NCBI GenBank assembly: GCA_040768905.1
Contig: JAXGMA010000001.1
Span: 1,364,001-1,428,000, forward strand
Reading direction: 5' to 3'
Length of the DNA: 64,000 nt
Origin: SZUA-584 sp040768905
Lineage (GTDB): Bacteria; Bacillota; Clostridia; Christensenellales; SZUA-584
The notes beneath the pieces were generated by a model. That model ran no database searches and was not told where the DNA came from. It was given only the letters and a program-made list of their open reading frames with translations. Positions 41,979 to 49,452 of the stretch are shown here, piece after piece. A program made the translations under genes and the position numbers. Every line of letters begins with the position of its first letter. The stretch's first letter is position 1.

Positions 41979-43595
41979 CTATTCGTTGTAGTTATCAGGC
42001 AAATCGTTTTCGAAAAGCACCACATCGCCCGGACGCGCCTGCTGCCACAGCGATTCTGACGCCTCGTCGAGCGAAGAAAAAACATAAATGCTCGCTTTGT
42101 CAAAACCGCCTTTGATCAGCCCATCGTATATAGGTTGTGTGTGCTTTTGGCCTATAAGATACACAATATCGGCAGCCTCTGCCATCACTTTTCCGAACGC
42201 AAAGTTTTCCGCCTTTTCCTGTGCGCCAAGCTCCACCAGCCCGGGCGTGACGACGATTCTGCGCCCTTCAAACATCTTGATGACTTCCATTGCCGCGCGA
42301 ACACCCGAAGGATTGGCGTTAAATGCATCGTCGATCACGGTGACGCCGCCCTTCATGGGCAGAAGCTCAAGCCGGTGCTGCACGGGCTGGATTTTACGGA
42401 TGCCCAGGCGGATCTGCGCCGGTGTCAGCCCGAGTTTTCTGGCGACAGCCGCACAGCCCGTGATGTTGACGATGTTATGTTTGCCGAGAAGCTTTGTTTC
42501 GCAAGCGATACGCTCTCCGTCAAGTATAAGGTCAAAACGGCTGCCATATTTTCCGACCTGTATATTTTCGGCGCGCGCATACGCATCTCCCTTGTAATCC
42601 AACGCAAAAAGGTATTTCTCATGCGTGGTTTGGTGATACATCTTGAGGCAAATAGCGTTATCGGCCGGGAAAAAAGCGGTTCCGTTCTCCTGCAGCCCTT
42701 CAATCAGCTCGTATTTTGTTTTCGCGATGTTTTCAATGCTGCCCATTGTTTCAAGGTGCTGCGGCCCGACCCAGGTCAAAAGGCCGTATTGCGGATGGAC
42801 AAGAGAGCAAAGCTCCTTGATGTCTCCCTGATAGCGCGCACCCATCTCCGCAATGAACACCTCATGCGATCTTTCAAGCTGCTCACGCACAACCCGCGTC
42901 AAACCCATGGGCGTGTTGTAGCTTGAAGGCGGCACAAGTACATTGAATTGTTCAGACAGTATGGTGCCGAGAATAAATTTGCAGCTGGTTTTGCCATAGC
43001 TGCCTGTGATGCCGATGCGGATAAGGTCGCCGCGCCGCGCGAGTATGCGTTTGGCATCATGAAGATACCAGCCGCGAATGACGGCTTCAAGCGGCATGGC
43101 AAGCAGATTGGCTGCGATTACACCGATACCTGCAAGCAGTATCAATAAAAAAAGCACCGTCCCCGCAAACACCGTGCCGGGGAGCACAAGCAAATCAAGA
43201 AGCAGCGCTCCGCCAGATACAATGATATGGAAAACGCAGATATAAACAAACAAGCGTTTGACGCGTCCGGTATAAACAAGCGGTTTCTTGGCTTTTTCGC
43301 CGCGCAAACGCCGTATGTACAATATAAAAAGCAGCAGGTACACCGCGCCAGATACAAAGAAAATGTAGATTGCCGCATCGGGAAAGAAAACATTGGCAAG
43401 CAGGGTCAATAAAATCCCAAAGAAAGCAGCGGCGGCAGGCAGAGCGTATACCGCCCTGCGGTGCGCACACAGCCAACGAAAAAGATTCTTGTTTCGGTAC
43501 CCTTCAAGCTGCAGCATATGCACAAATCTTTGGCAAGCCAGCACCAGCAATGCCGCGGTGAGTATGTACAACGCAATATGAACGTACGCCGTCAT
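41979..43595 (-). CDS. murF: membrane-anchored MurF-type Mur ligase
   Basis: A 538-residue protein with an unusual layout. Residues 1 to about 185 hold five or so hydrophobic helices (IALYILTAALLVLACQ, then FFGILLTLLANVFF, YIFFVSGAVYLLLFILY, two more). Residues about 190-538 are a Mur ligase centre and C-terminal domain: GITGSYGKTSCK (ATP loop), SYNTPMGLTR, FIAEMGARYQGDIKELC, GPQHLETMGSIENI, HNIVNITGCAAVA, HRLELLP and DDAFNANPSG. The sequence is MurF-like (adding D-Ala-D-Ala to UDP-MurNAc-tripeptide), but the standard MurF N-terminal domain is replaced by the membrane region. GGAGG lies seven bases before ATG. Confidence 0.82.
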   Translation of the reverse strand: MTAYVHIALYILTAALLVLACQRFVHMLQLEGYRNKNLFRWLCAHRRAVYALPAAAAFFGILLTLLANVFFPDAAIYIFFVSGAVYLLLFILYIRRLRGEKAKKPLVYTGRVKRLFVYICVFHIIVSGGALLLDLLVLPGTVFAGTVLFLLILLAGIGVIAANLLAMPLEAVIRGWYLHDAKRILARRGDLIRIGITGSYGKTSCKFILGTILSEQFNVLVPPSSYNTPMGLTRVVREQLERSHEVFIAEMGARYQGDIKELCSLVHPQYGLLTWVGPQHLETMGSIENIAKTKYELIEGLQENGTAFFPADNAICLKMYHQTTHEKYLFALDYKGDAYARAENIQVGKYGSRFDLILDGERIACETKLLGKHNIVNITGCAAVARKLGLTPAQIRLGIRKIQPVQHRLELLPMKGGVTVIDDAFNANPSGVRAAMEVIKMFEGRRIVVTPGLVELGAQEKAENFAFGKVMAEAADIVYLIGQKHTQPIYDGLIKGGFDKASIYVFSSLDEASESLWQQARPGDVVLFENDLPDNYNE

Positions 43596-43598
43596 CCG

Positions 43599-44369
43599 TT
43601 AACCTCCGAAAAATGTAACAACGATATGGAGAAAGCGCCCAAGGCACTCAAGGAAAGCATAATGCCCCGCGCCGCTGAAAACCACCAACCCGGCATCGGG
43701 GATCAGCTTTTCCATCGTCCTGCCGAACCTAAGCGGCGTTTCTGTATCTTTTTCACCCCATATCAGCAGCGAAGGGCTTTTTATATCTTTGAGGCGGCTT
43801 TTCAGATCGAGATTCACGATACGCACAAAAACCTTTTTCATGCCGTCCGGCAGCGCCCGAAAATCCTGCGACCCCGCGTTTTTGACGCGCGCATCCACAT
43901 CGATGCCGAGCGGTTTGAGCAGCCTTTTGGCCATACGCCCGCGGCTTAAGCGTTTTGCCGCTTTGTAACCGTATATGCGCAGATAGTAGCGCAGCGTGCG
44001 GCGTTTTAATAGCCCTGCCGCGCCTGTAAACACGATCTTGCCGATCATCTGCTGATGCTGCGCAGCAAGCAGTATGGTGACGCGTCCGCCGAACGAGTGG
44101 CAGATCACATGCGTTTTTTGTATGCCGAGCTGCTGCAGCAACGCATATATCAGTGCGGCGTATTGTGGCACACCGTAGTGTTCGGGCGGTACACCGCTGC
44201 CCCCGAAACCCGGAAAATCAAGGGCCGTGACGCGGTAACGGCTTGACAGCGCATCAATGACAGGGCGCATCGTTTCCATACTTGCGCCCCATCCGTGCAG
44301 CACCAGAACGTCTTCTCCTTCCCCGTGCTGTTCATAATTGATTTTTATGCCGTCTATGCTCGTTATCAT
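43599..44369 (-). CDS. alpha/beta hydrolase
   Basis: A 256-residue serine hydrolase fold. It has ISIDGIKI-like start TSIDGIKINYEQHG, the oxyanion region LVLHGWGASMETM, the nucleophile elbow ICHSFGGRVTILLA, an acid in LIWGEKDTETPL and the catalytic His in FSGAGHYAFLE. The cap is helical (RRTLRYYLRIYGYKAAKRL). The substrate is unknown. It lies in the tsaE-tsaB-rimI-murF-ddl gene string. Confidence 0.9.
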   Translation of the reverse strand: MITSIDGIKINYEQHGEGEDVLVLHGWGASMETMRPVIDALSSRYRVTALDFPGFGGSGVPPEHYGVPQYAALIYALLQQLGIQKTHVICHSFGGRVTILLAAQHQQMIGKIVFTGAAGLLKRRTLRYYLRIYGYKAAKRLSRGRMAKRLLKPLGIDVDARVKNAGSQDFRALPDGMKKVFVRIVNLDLKSRLKDIKSPSLLIWGEKDTETPLRFGRTMEKLIPDAGLVVFSGAGHYAFLECLGRFLHIVVTFFGG

Positions 44370-44426
44370 GCCTTCCTGATTGCCTTTGTGGATTCGTGTC
44401 GATTATACATTTTTGGCACGCCACTA

Positions 44427-44864
44427 TCAAGGCGCGGTTTTGCCCTTCCACATGATCAGCGCATCCTCGTCTCCGTAGTATTTAGGTCTTTTGCCGAGAA
44501 TCTCAAAGCCAAGATGTTTATACAGGCTGACTGCATCTAAATTTGTGATACGCACTTCCAGCGTGTAGCAGTCTAAAGCCGTCATGCTGAAAACAGTCTC
44601 AATTAAACCTTTGCCTATGCCGCGACGGCGAAAGCGAGACATCACGGCCACGTTCATGATATGGCCCTCATCGAACATTGTGTGCATGCCGCAATACCCT
44701 ACGATGCAGCCGTCAGCCTCGGCAACGATGTATAAAGCCCACTCATTGTTGCATATGTCGTTTTGCAGTGAAGCATAAGACCATGGGCGTAAAAAACACG
44801 CAAGTTCAATACTGTAAATGTCCGCCAGGTCCTTTTCGGTCGCCTGCCGGTAGGTGACCTTCAT
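44427..44864 (-). CDS. rimI: ribosomal-protein-alanine N-acetyltransferase
   Basis: A 145-residue GNAT enzyme with ATEKDLADIYSIELACFLRPWS at the start, the acetyl-CoA loop VMSRFRRRGIGKGLIE, the EVRITNLDAVSLYKHLGFEIL motif and a PKYYGDEDALIMWK end, all RimI-like. It acetylates the N-terminus of S18 and, in Gram-positives, is commonly linked with tsaB/tsaE. ATGA overlap with tsaB. Confidence 0.92.
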   Translation of the reverse strand: MKVTYRQATEKDLADIYSIELACFLRPWSYASLQNDICNNEWALYIVAEADGCIVGYCGMHTMFDEGHIMNVAVMSRFRRRGIGKGLIETVFSMTALDCYTLEVRITNLDAVSLYKHLGFEILGKRPKYYGDEDALIMWKGKTAP

Positions 44865-45544
44865 ACTTTTTCCTTTGCCGCCAAAACACGCTCTGCCTGC
44901 GTTTCGCGCAGATAAAAAGGCTCAAGGCTGTACGTATCCTGGCTTATGCCCGTTTTAAACATGTCCAGAGCCGCCATGCCGACAGAACCTGCACGCTGCA
45001 GCACGATGCCGCCGTGCGCCACACGAAAGCCTACATCGGCGGCGGTTATTGTATCATGATAGTTGACGGCACCGTCGCCCAGAAAAACAACACGTTGCCC
45101 TTTAAGAGAGCTGAGTACATCAACCAGAGGAACTGCACAGTAATCCGTTACCCTCTTGCCGCCCAAATAGGTTGCTGTATATACTTCTTTGCGCCGCGCA
45201 TCCATAACGGGACAGACGATCTCGTCCGTACCCACCGCGTTGCGCGCGAGCGCATCCAGCGTGTTCACACCGACAGCCGGTTTACCGGACGCATGCGCAA
45301 AACCCTTGATCATGCCGATGCCGATACGTAGGCCGGTGAACGAGCCCGGGCCCGATGCGCAGGCAAAAAGATCAATATCACGGATAAAAAGCCCGGCGCT
45401 TGAAAGACAAAAATCAATCATCGGGCCAAGCGTTTGGGAATGCGTGCGGCCTGCGTTCATGTATGTTTCACAGCGTATCGCGCCTTCGCTCAACACCGCC
45501 GCCGAGCATGCGTTTCCGGATGTGTCAACAGCCAGTATGTGCAT
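44861..45544 (-). CDS. tsaB: tRNA threonylcarbamoyladenosine biosynthesis protein TsaB
   Basis: A 227-residue ASKHA-fold protein with ILAVDTSGNACSAAVL, HSQTLGPMIDFCL, FACASGPGSFTGLRIGI and a NTLDALARNAV stretch. It scaffolds TsaD and TsaE for the t6A37 modification of ANN-decoding tRNAs. It overlaps tsaE by 20 nt and rimI by 4 nt. Confidence 0.94.
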   Translation of the reverse strand: MHILAVDTSGNACSAAVLSEGAIRCETYMNAGRTHSQTLGPMIDFCLSSAGLFIRDIDLFACASGPGSFTGLRIGIGMIKGFAHASGKPAVGVNTLDALARNAVGTDEIVCPVMDARRKEVYTATYLGGKRVTDYCAVPLVDVLSSLKGQRVVFLGDGAVNYHDTITAADVGFRVAHGGIVLQRAGSVGMAALDMFKTGISQDTYSLEPFYLRETQAERVLAAKEKV

Positions 45545-45962
45545 CTTTTCCCTCTTTGATTTCTATTGTGCGCTCATCGCTGCCCGAACCCGAAAAACAA
45601 ACGAAAAACGTCGGAAAAAGCCGCTGCGCGTGCTGCGCCCACTCGATGACGCAGACGTTGTCACCTCCGGCACAATCATAGAGGCCGATATGTTCGAGTT
45701 CCTGCTCATCCTCTATGCGGTAAAGGTCGAAATGGCAAAGCTCAAACCGCCCCTGATATTGGCGCAGCAGCGTGAACGTGGGGCTGGTTAAGTCTTCCTT
45801 TATGCCGAGCCCCAGCGCTATGCCTTTGGCAAAAACCGTCTTGCCAGACCCTAATCCCCCGACAAGCGCGACCACATCGCCCTTATTGAGCGAATCTGCA
45901 AGCTTTCTGCCAAGCGCGAACGTCTCTTCTGCGCTTTTGGTGACATGGCGGAATACGGGCAT
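45525..45962 (-). CDS. tsaE: tRNA threonylcarbamoyladenosine biosynthesis ATPase TsaE
   Basis: A 145-residue P-loop ATPase with EETFALGRKLADSL, Walker A in ALVGGLGSGKTVFAKGIALGLG, SPTFTLLRQY and HFDLYRIEDEQELEHIGL. The C-terminus has the NVCVIEWAQHAQRLFP motif. It is the first gene of a coupled string tsaE-tsaB-rimI, with cell-wall genes further down the same strand. Confidence 0.95.
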   Translation of the reverse strand: MPVFRHVTKSAEETFALGRKLADSLNKGDVVALVGGLGSGKTVFAKGIALGLGIKEDLTSPTFTLLRQYQGRFELCHFDLYRIEDEQELEHIGLYDCAGGDNVCVIEWAQHAQRLFPTFFVCFSGSGSDERTIEIKEGKDAHTGC

Positions 45963-46082
45963 GGCTTCTCTCCTGCTCCTTTAAGCTGGCAGTAGTATAA
46001 CCGAATTATGCTCCAAATGCAAACGGACGGCGCTCTCAATTTCTGACTGGCCGCTGCTGTGTCTGCCTTTTGCAATACAGTG

Positions 46083-46631
46083 TCAATTTTTTATGATGAA
46101 CTTGCGCAGCGGCTTGTAAATCACAAATGCGATGGTGCTGTTGATACCGGCTTTGATCAAGTTGAACGGTATGAGCACAGGCAGCAGCAAAGATTGGACA
46201 ACTTCAGGAGGTGTCCCAAAAAAAGCCGGAGTGATGATCAGATTGGCGGGTATCATGATGACGGCCATCGCAATGGTGCCTACAACAAGTGCAATCACAG
46301 CGCCCGTCACAGCCTGCTTGTGCTTATAGATCAGCGATGATACCGTCACCAACGTGCCTGTGGCTATAAAGTGCATGAGTATGCCCACCCAACCGCCGAC
46401 AGCAGCCGACACTGTCACGCCTTGAATGACGGAGGAAACCGCTGTGACGGCCAGCCCCGCCAACGGCCCGAACGCAAAACCCGCGATCAATATGGGAACA
46501 TCCATGGGTTCATATTCCAGAAACGGCGCAGCCGGAAAAATCGGGAAACGTATCAGCAGCATTAGAACGATCGACAGGCCGGTAAGAACAGAGAGCGTGG
46601 TGAGGCGTCTGATATTTCTGCTGAATTTCAT
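46083..46631 (-). CDS. ribU: RibU-like ECF transporter S component (riboflavin)
   Basis: A 182-residue six-helix S component. The segment FPAAPFLEYEPMDVPILIAGFAFGPLAGL is characteristic of RibU-type riboflavin binders. VSSVIQGV, GGWVGILMHFIATGT and a PANLIITPAFFG loop also agree. It should work with an EcfA/A'/T module not present here. AAAGGGA lies before ATG. The leader carries a promoter and a structured RNA but not a recognisable FMN aptamer. Confidence 0.85.
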   Translation of the reverse strand: MKFSRNIRRLTTLSVLTGLSIVLMLLIRFPIFPAAPFLEYEPMDVPILIAGFAFGPLAGLAVTAVSSVIQGVTVSAAVGGWVGILMHFIATGTLVTVSSLIYKHKQAVTGAVIALVVGTIAMAVIMIPANLIITPAFFGTPPEVVQSLLLPVLIPFNLIKAGINSTIAFVIYKPLRKFIIKN

Positions 46632-46660
46632 GAATCATCCCTTTCGCCGCACAATGAAAT

Positions 46661-46745
46661 AGTTCCGAAATCCCGGCCTGTTCTTGTGATCCTGCAGCGT
46701 CAGCGAGGAATTTATCTGCTGCCCCGGAATTTTCAAAGTCATCAT
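46661..46745 (-). ncRNA. structured leader of ribU, class not identified
   Basis: Downstream of the promoter, TTCCG (46729-46725) can pair with CGGAA (46667-46663). They enclose GCAGC/GCTGC and a GGCC-rich arm. The conserved FMN (RFN) element sequences (such as AGGGGCAGGGTGAAA or GAACCGGTGAAAT) are absent, and it does not match THF or preQ1 classes that I know. The structure is a hand fold and may be chance. Confidence 0.35.
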
Positions 46746-46756
46746 CTATCACTCCA

Positions 46757-46785
46757 ATAATACAATTCGCGTGTAGACACGTCAA
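46757..46785 (-). promoter_or_regulatory. ribU promoter
   Basis: Minus-strand TTGACG (46785-46780), 17 bases, TATTAT (46762-46757). It would give a leader of about 120 bases before ribU. Confidence 0.68.
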
Positions 46786-46880
46786 TGATATTCTAAGACA
46801 CAGCGTTGTCATTAAAATGCCGTAAAATAGCATACACAAAATAATTTCAAAAAGCAGTTGTTAGGTTTTCCGGTGTTCTC

Positions 46881-47963
46881 TTAAAAATACTGGAACAGTG
46901 TGCATCTGATATTGCCGTTGTAGAGCTTGCGTTTCTTGCTTGCGCGTTTGCCGAACCAGCGTTCAAACTGGTCATCCGCTGTGATGACTGATTTGTTTTT
47001 TACAGCAGCAAAGCTGCGCCCCATATCGCTGTAAAGCCTGTGTACAGAATCTTTTTCACCGAGCCTTGACGCATACGGCGGATTGGTCAGCACTACGCAT
47101 TCCTGCCTTTTAAATTGCATAACATCAGCATGGTAAATCTTTATATCAACAGCTGCAGCCTGGGCGTTGCGTGCTGCCGCAGCAAGCGCCTTTTTGTCCG
47201 TATCCGATGCAAAAATAGGCTGCATAGGCTTAAATTGCTGCCCCGCCGCCTCTCTTTGTCTCTCAAACGGCTGCGCAAAACTGCTCCAATGCTGAGCGTC
47301 AAAGGCCCGCGTGAGCCCGGGGGCACGCTGCGCGCCTATCAAGGCAGCTTCTATGGCGATCGTGCCCGAGCCGCACATGGGATCGGCAAAGCAGCCTTCT
47401 TTCCAGCCGGTAAGCATGACGAGCCCTGCCGCCAGTGTCTCGCGTATGGGCGCCGCCACGTTGGCCGCCCTGTACCCGCGGCGGTTTAACCCCGAACCGC
47501 TCGTATTGATACACGCACATACACTGTTGCGCAAAACCTTCAGATGGATGTCGTGTTTTGGCCCCGTTTCCGGAAGCACGCGCACCTTGTGCGCTTCCAT
47601 CAGCCGCGTAACAACAGCTTTTTTCCCGACCGACTGGATATCTGAAACGCTGAAAAGCGCGCTGGCCACTGAATCCGCATTGACGGGAAAAGCCGCCTTT
47701 GCGCCGATATACTCTTCCCACGCGATGCCGCGTACGCCTTCGAAAAGCTCCTCGAAAGAGGCGGCGGTGAATTCATGCAGCACGATATATACCCTGTCCG
47801 CGGTGCGAAGCCAAAGGTTTGCGCGCGCGATGCCCTCTTCGTCGGCACAAAAATAAACACGGGCATCACGAACGCTCACGCCGCTTAGCCCGAGTTTTTT
47901 GAGTTCATGCGCGGTCAACGCCTCTAAGCCAAAAGCGCAAGAGGCAAAGCAGCTATATTCCAT
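46881..47963 (-). CDS. class I SAM-dependent RNA methyltransferase (THUMP, RlmL/YpsC-like)
   Basis: A 360-residue rRNA/tRNA methyltransferase. The N-terminal FLD/THUMP region (SCAFGLEALTAHELKKLG, VRDARVYF, about 1-160) is followed by the Rossmann methylase with FADPMCGSGTIAIEAALIG (SAM loop), SDTDKKALAAAARN, and catalytic NPPYASRL (motif IV, N2-guanine type). YpsC/RlmL relatives modify 23S rRNA guanine. The start is taken at ATG 47963, overlapping the HD gene by 11 nt. A GTG 10 codons upstream is the alternative. Confidence 0.88.
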   Translation of the reverse strand: MEYSCFASCAFGLEALTAHELKKLGLSGVSVRDARVYFCADEEGIARANLWLRTADRVYIVLHEFTAASFEELFEGVRGIAWEEYIGAKAAFPVNADSVASALFSVSDIQSVGKKAVVTRLMEAHKVRVLPETGPKHDIHLKVLRNSVCACINTSGSGLNRRGYRAANVAAPIRETLAAGLVMLTGWKEGCFADPMCGSGTIAIEAALIGAQRAPGLTRAFDAQHWSSFAQPFERQREAAGQQFKPMQPIFASDTDKKALAAAARNAQAAAVDIKIYHADVMQFKRQECVVLTNPPYASRLGEKDSVHRLYSDMGRSFAAVKNKSVITADDQFERWFGKRASKKRKLYNGNIRCTLFQYF

Positions 47964-48630
47964 CCTCTTCGTCCCATCTGTTGAGTTTGACACCGTTGAT
48001 ATGCAGCGCGAAATTGCATCCCAAGAACTTTGCGCTCTCTTCGCACATCTGCATCCGGGACAGATAAATGCTCAAAAACTCCATCGGAGATGCCATGGCA
48101 TTCATGGTATAGTCTATCGCGATCATGCCGTTTTCCACGGTCAGTTTGGTGGCCTGAATAGAAAAATTCACGCGTTCATGGATCCCTGTCGGTATGACAT
48201 CCCGCGCACGGACGCGCGCCCTGTGCGCATCTACCTTGTCGGCAATGATCAATGCAGCCGATATGTCACTGACGGGCTGCCCAGTCTCCTCCTCATGCTG
48301 CCCCACAGCCCCGCACACCTCGCACGCTTCGCTGACGCTCATGCCCATTTCGCAAAGTATGGAAAAAAGCAGCACGGCGCCGCTAAGCCCGTGGTTCTTC
48401 CGGTTGATCATATTGCCGACATCATGCACCCATCCTGCGATCCTGGCGAGCTCTACCCGCCGTGAAGGGCTACCTAGCTTGCCGAGCACCTCGCCTGCGA
48501 TACGGCTGACATAGCCCACATGCCTTGGGCCGTGATCCGTGTAGCCGATCACTTCAAGCACTTTGTTGGACTGCTCAACGAGCTCTCGCAGCCTTGTGCA
48601 GTTTTTTACATCCTCAAATGTTACAGCCAT
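47953..48630 (-). CDS. HD-domain phosphohydrolase
   Basis: A 225-residue metal-dependent phosphohydrolase-type protein. It has His33 in TDHGPRH, His69-Asp70 in GWVHDVGN, the downstream NHGLSGAVLL and a late Asp in LIIADKVDAHRARV. The C-terminal region (about 150-225, ERVNFSIQATKLTVENG) is an additional beta-rich part. The substrate, likely a nucleotide, is not known. GGGAG lies five bases before ATG, which follows the stop of the preceding gene without a gap. Confidence 0.88.
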   Translation of the reverse strand: MAVTFEDVKNCTRLRELVEQSNKVLEVIGYTDHGPRHVGYVSRIAGEVLGKLGSPSRRVELARIAGWVHDVGNMINRKNHGLSGAVLLFSILCEMGMSVSEACEVCGAVGQHEEETGQPVSDISAALIIADKVDAHRARVRARDVIPTGIHERVNFSIQATKLTVENGMIAIDYTMNAMASPMEFLSIYLSRMQMCEESAKFLGCNFALHINGVKLNRWDEEDGI

Positions 48631-49452
48631 TCAATCTCCCATCTTTGCCAGCGCTTCAAAGTCTTCATCGCCGGAAAAGTCTCTTTCGATCTCGATCTCC
48701 CCTCCCAGGGCTTCGTATGCATTTTTGATCGCTAAATAATCGTAGTACTTTAAGCTCTGCCGGCGCATCGCCTCTTCCAGATATGGCAGCGCATTTTCGC
48801 TTCCCAGTTTGCCGAGCAAGCTTGCATAAAGTGCTTTGTGCTGCTCGCTGTATAAAAAACGTTCGAGCACATGCTCATAGACGCGCGTATCAAACGGCAT
48901 GTCCGCAAGCACATCGAGAAAACAATCCGCGGCGTAACGGCTCTTGGCGTTCTCATAAGCTAAAAGAACACTGTCGAGCAAGTCTGAGCCCGCACCTTTT
49001 AATTCGTTGGCACAGGCCTCGGAAAAGCTGCTCTCTTCACCCGCAGCTGCAATCACTTCGATATAATACGCATAGGGCCGAGGGAGATCTGTCTCTTCAA
49101 TCAGGCGTACAATGGCTGATTTGAGCGCGTCGCTCTTTTCCCCGTCGTAATTTTTCATCAGCGAAAGGAGCAGCGAGTACGTGCATGCGCTCTTTTCGAC
49201 GATACATCCGATCAAAGGCCCCGGCAGCGCTATCCCTGCCAGCACGTAATGCCCCAAAAGCTCTATCAGTTTGACGTCATCGAGCGATGCAAAATACGCA
49301 TTGGGGGACTTCCCGCCAAGCCAGACCGCAGGTTTGTCAAGCCAGTCCAAATAGATCTTTGGCATCATCTCTTCAAGCCGGTCATCTTCAATACCGAGCT
49401 GTGCCCTGTAATCCTGAAGATATTGTGAAAATTTTTCTTCAAAATCAATCAA
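48631..49452 (-). CDS. hypothetical helical-repeat protein
   Basis: A protein of about 273 residues that I do not recognise. It is largely alpha-helical with HEAT/TPR-like spacing (LLGHYVLAGIALPGPLIGCIVEK, LLLSLMKNYDGEKSDALKSAIVRL, VLADMPFDTRVYEHVLERFLY, LLGKLGSENALPYLEEAMRR) and is acidic overall. It may be a scaffold. The start could be TTG 49452, nine bases after GGAGGAG and overlapping the TPR gene stop by 8 nt, or ATG 49482 without a good site. It is coupled to the TPR gene upstream and the HD gene downstream. Confidence 0.65.
   Translation of the reverse strand: MIDFEEKFSQYLQDYRAQLGIEDDRLEEMMPKIYLDWLDKPAVWLGGKSPNAYFASLDDVKLIELLGHYVLAGIALPGPLIGCIVEKSACTYSLLLSLMKNYDGEKSDALKSAIVRLIEETDLPRPYAYYIEVIAAAGEESSFSEACANELKGAGSDLLDSVLLAYENAKSRYAADCFLDVLADMPFDTRVYEHVLERFLYSEQHKALYASLLGKLGSENALPYLEEAMRRQSLKYYDYLAIKNAYEALGGEIEIERDFSGDEDFEALAKMGD

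Noticed and set aside
46640..46760. FMN riboswitch upstream of ribU
   Set aside because: None of the RFN consensus blocks could be matched on the minus strand; kept only as an unidentified leader.
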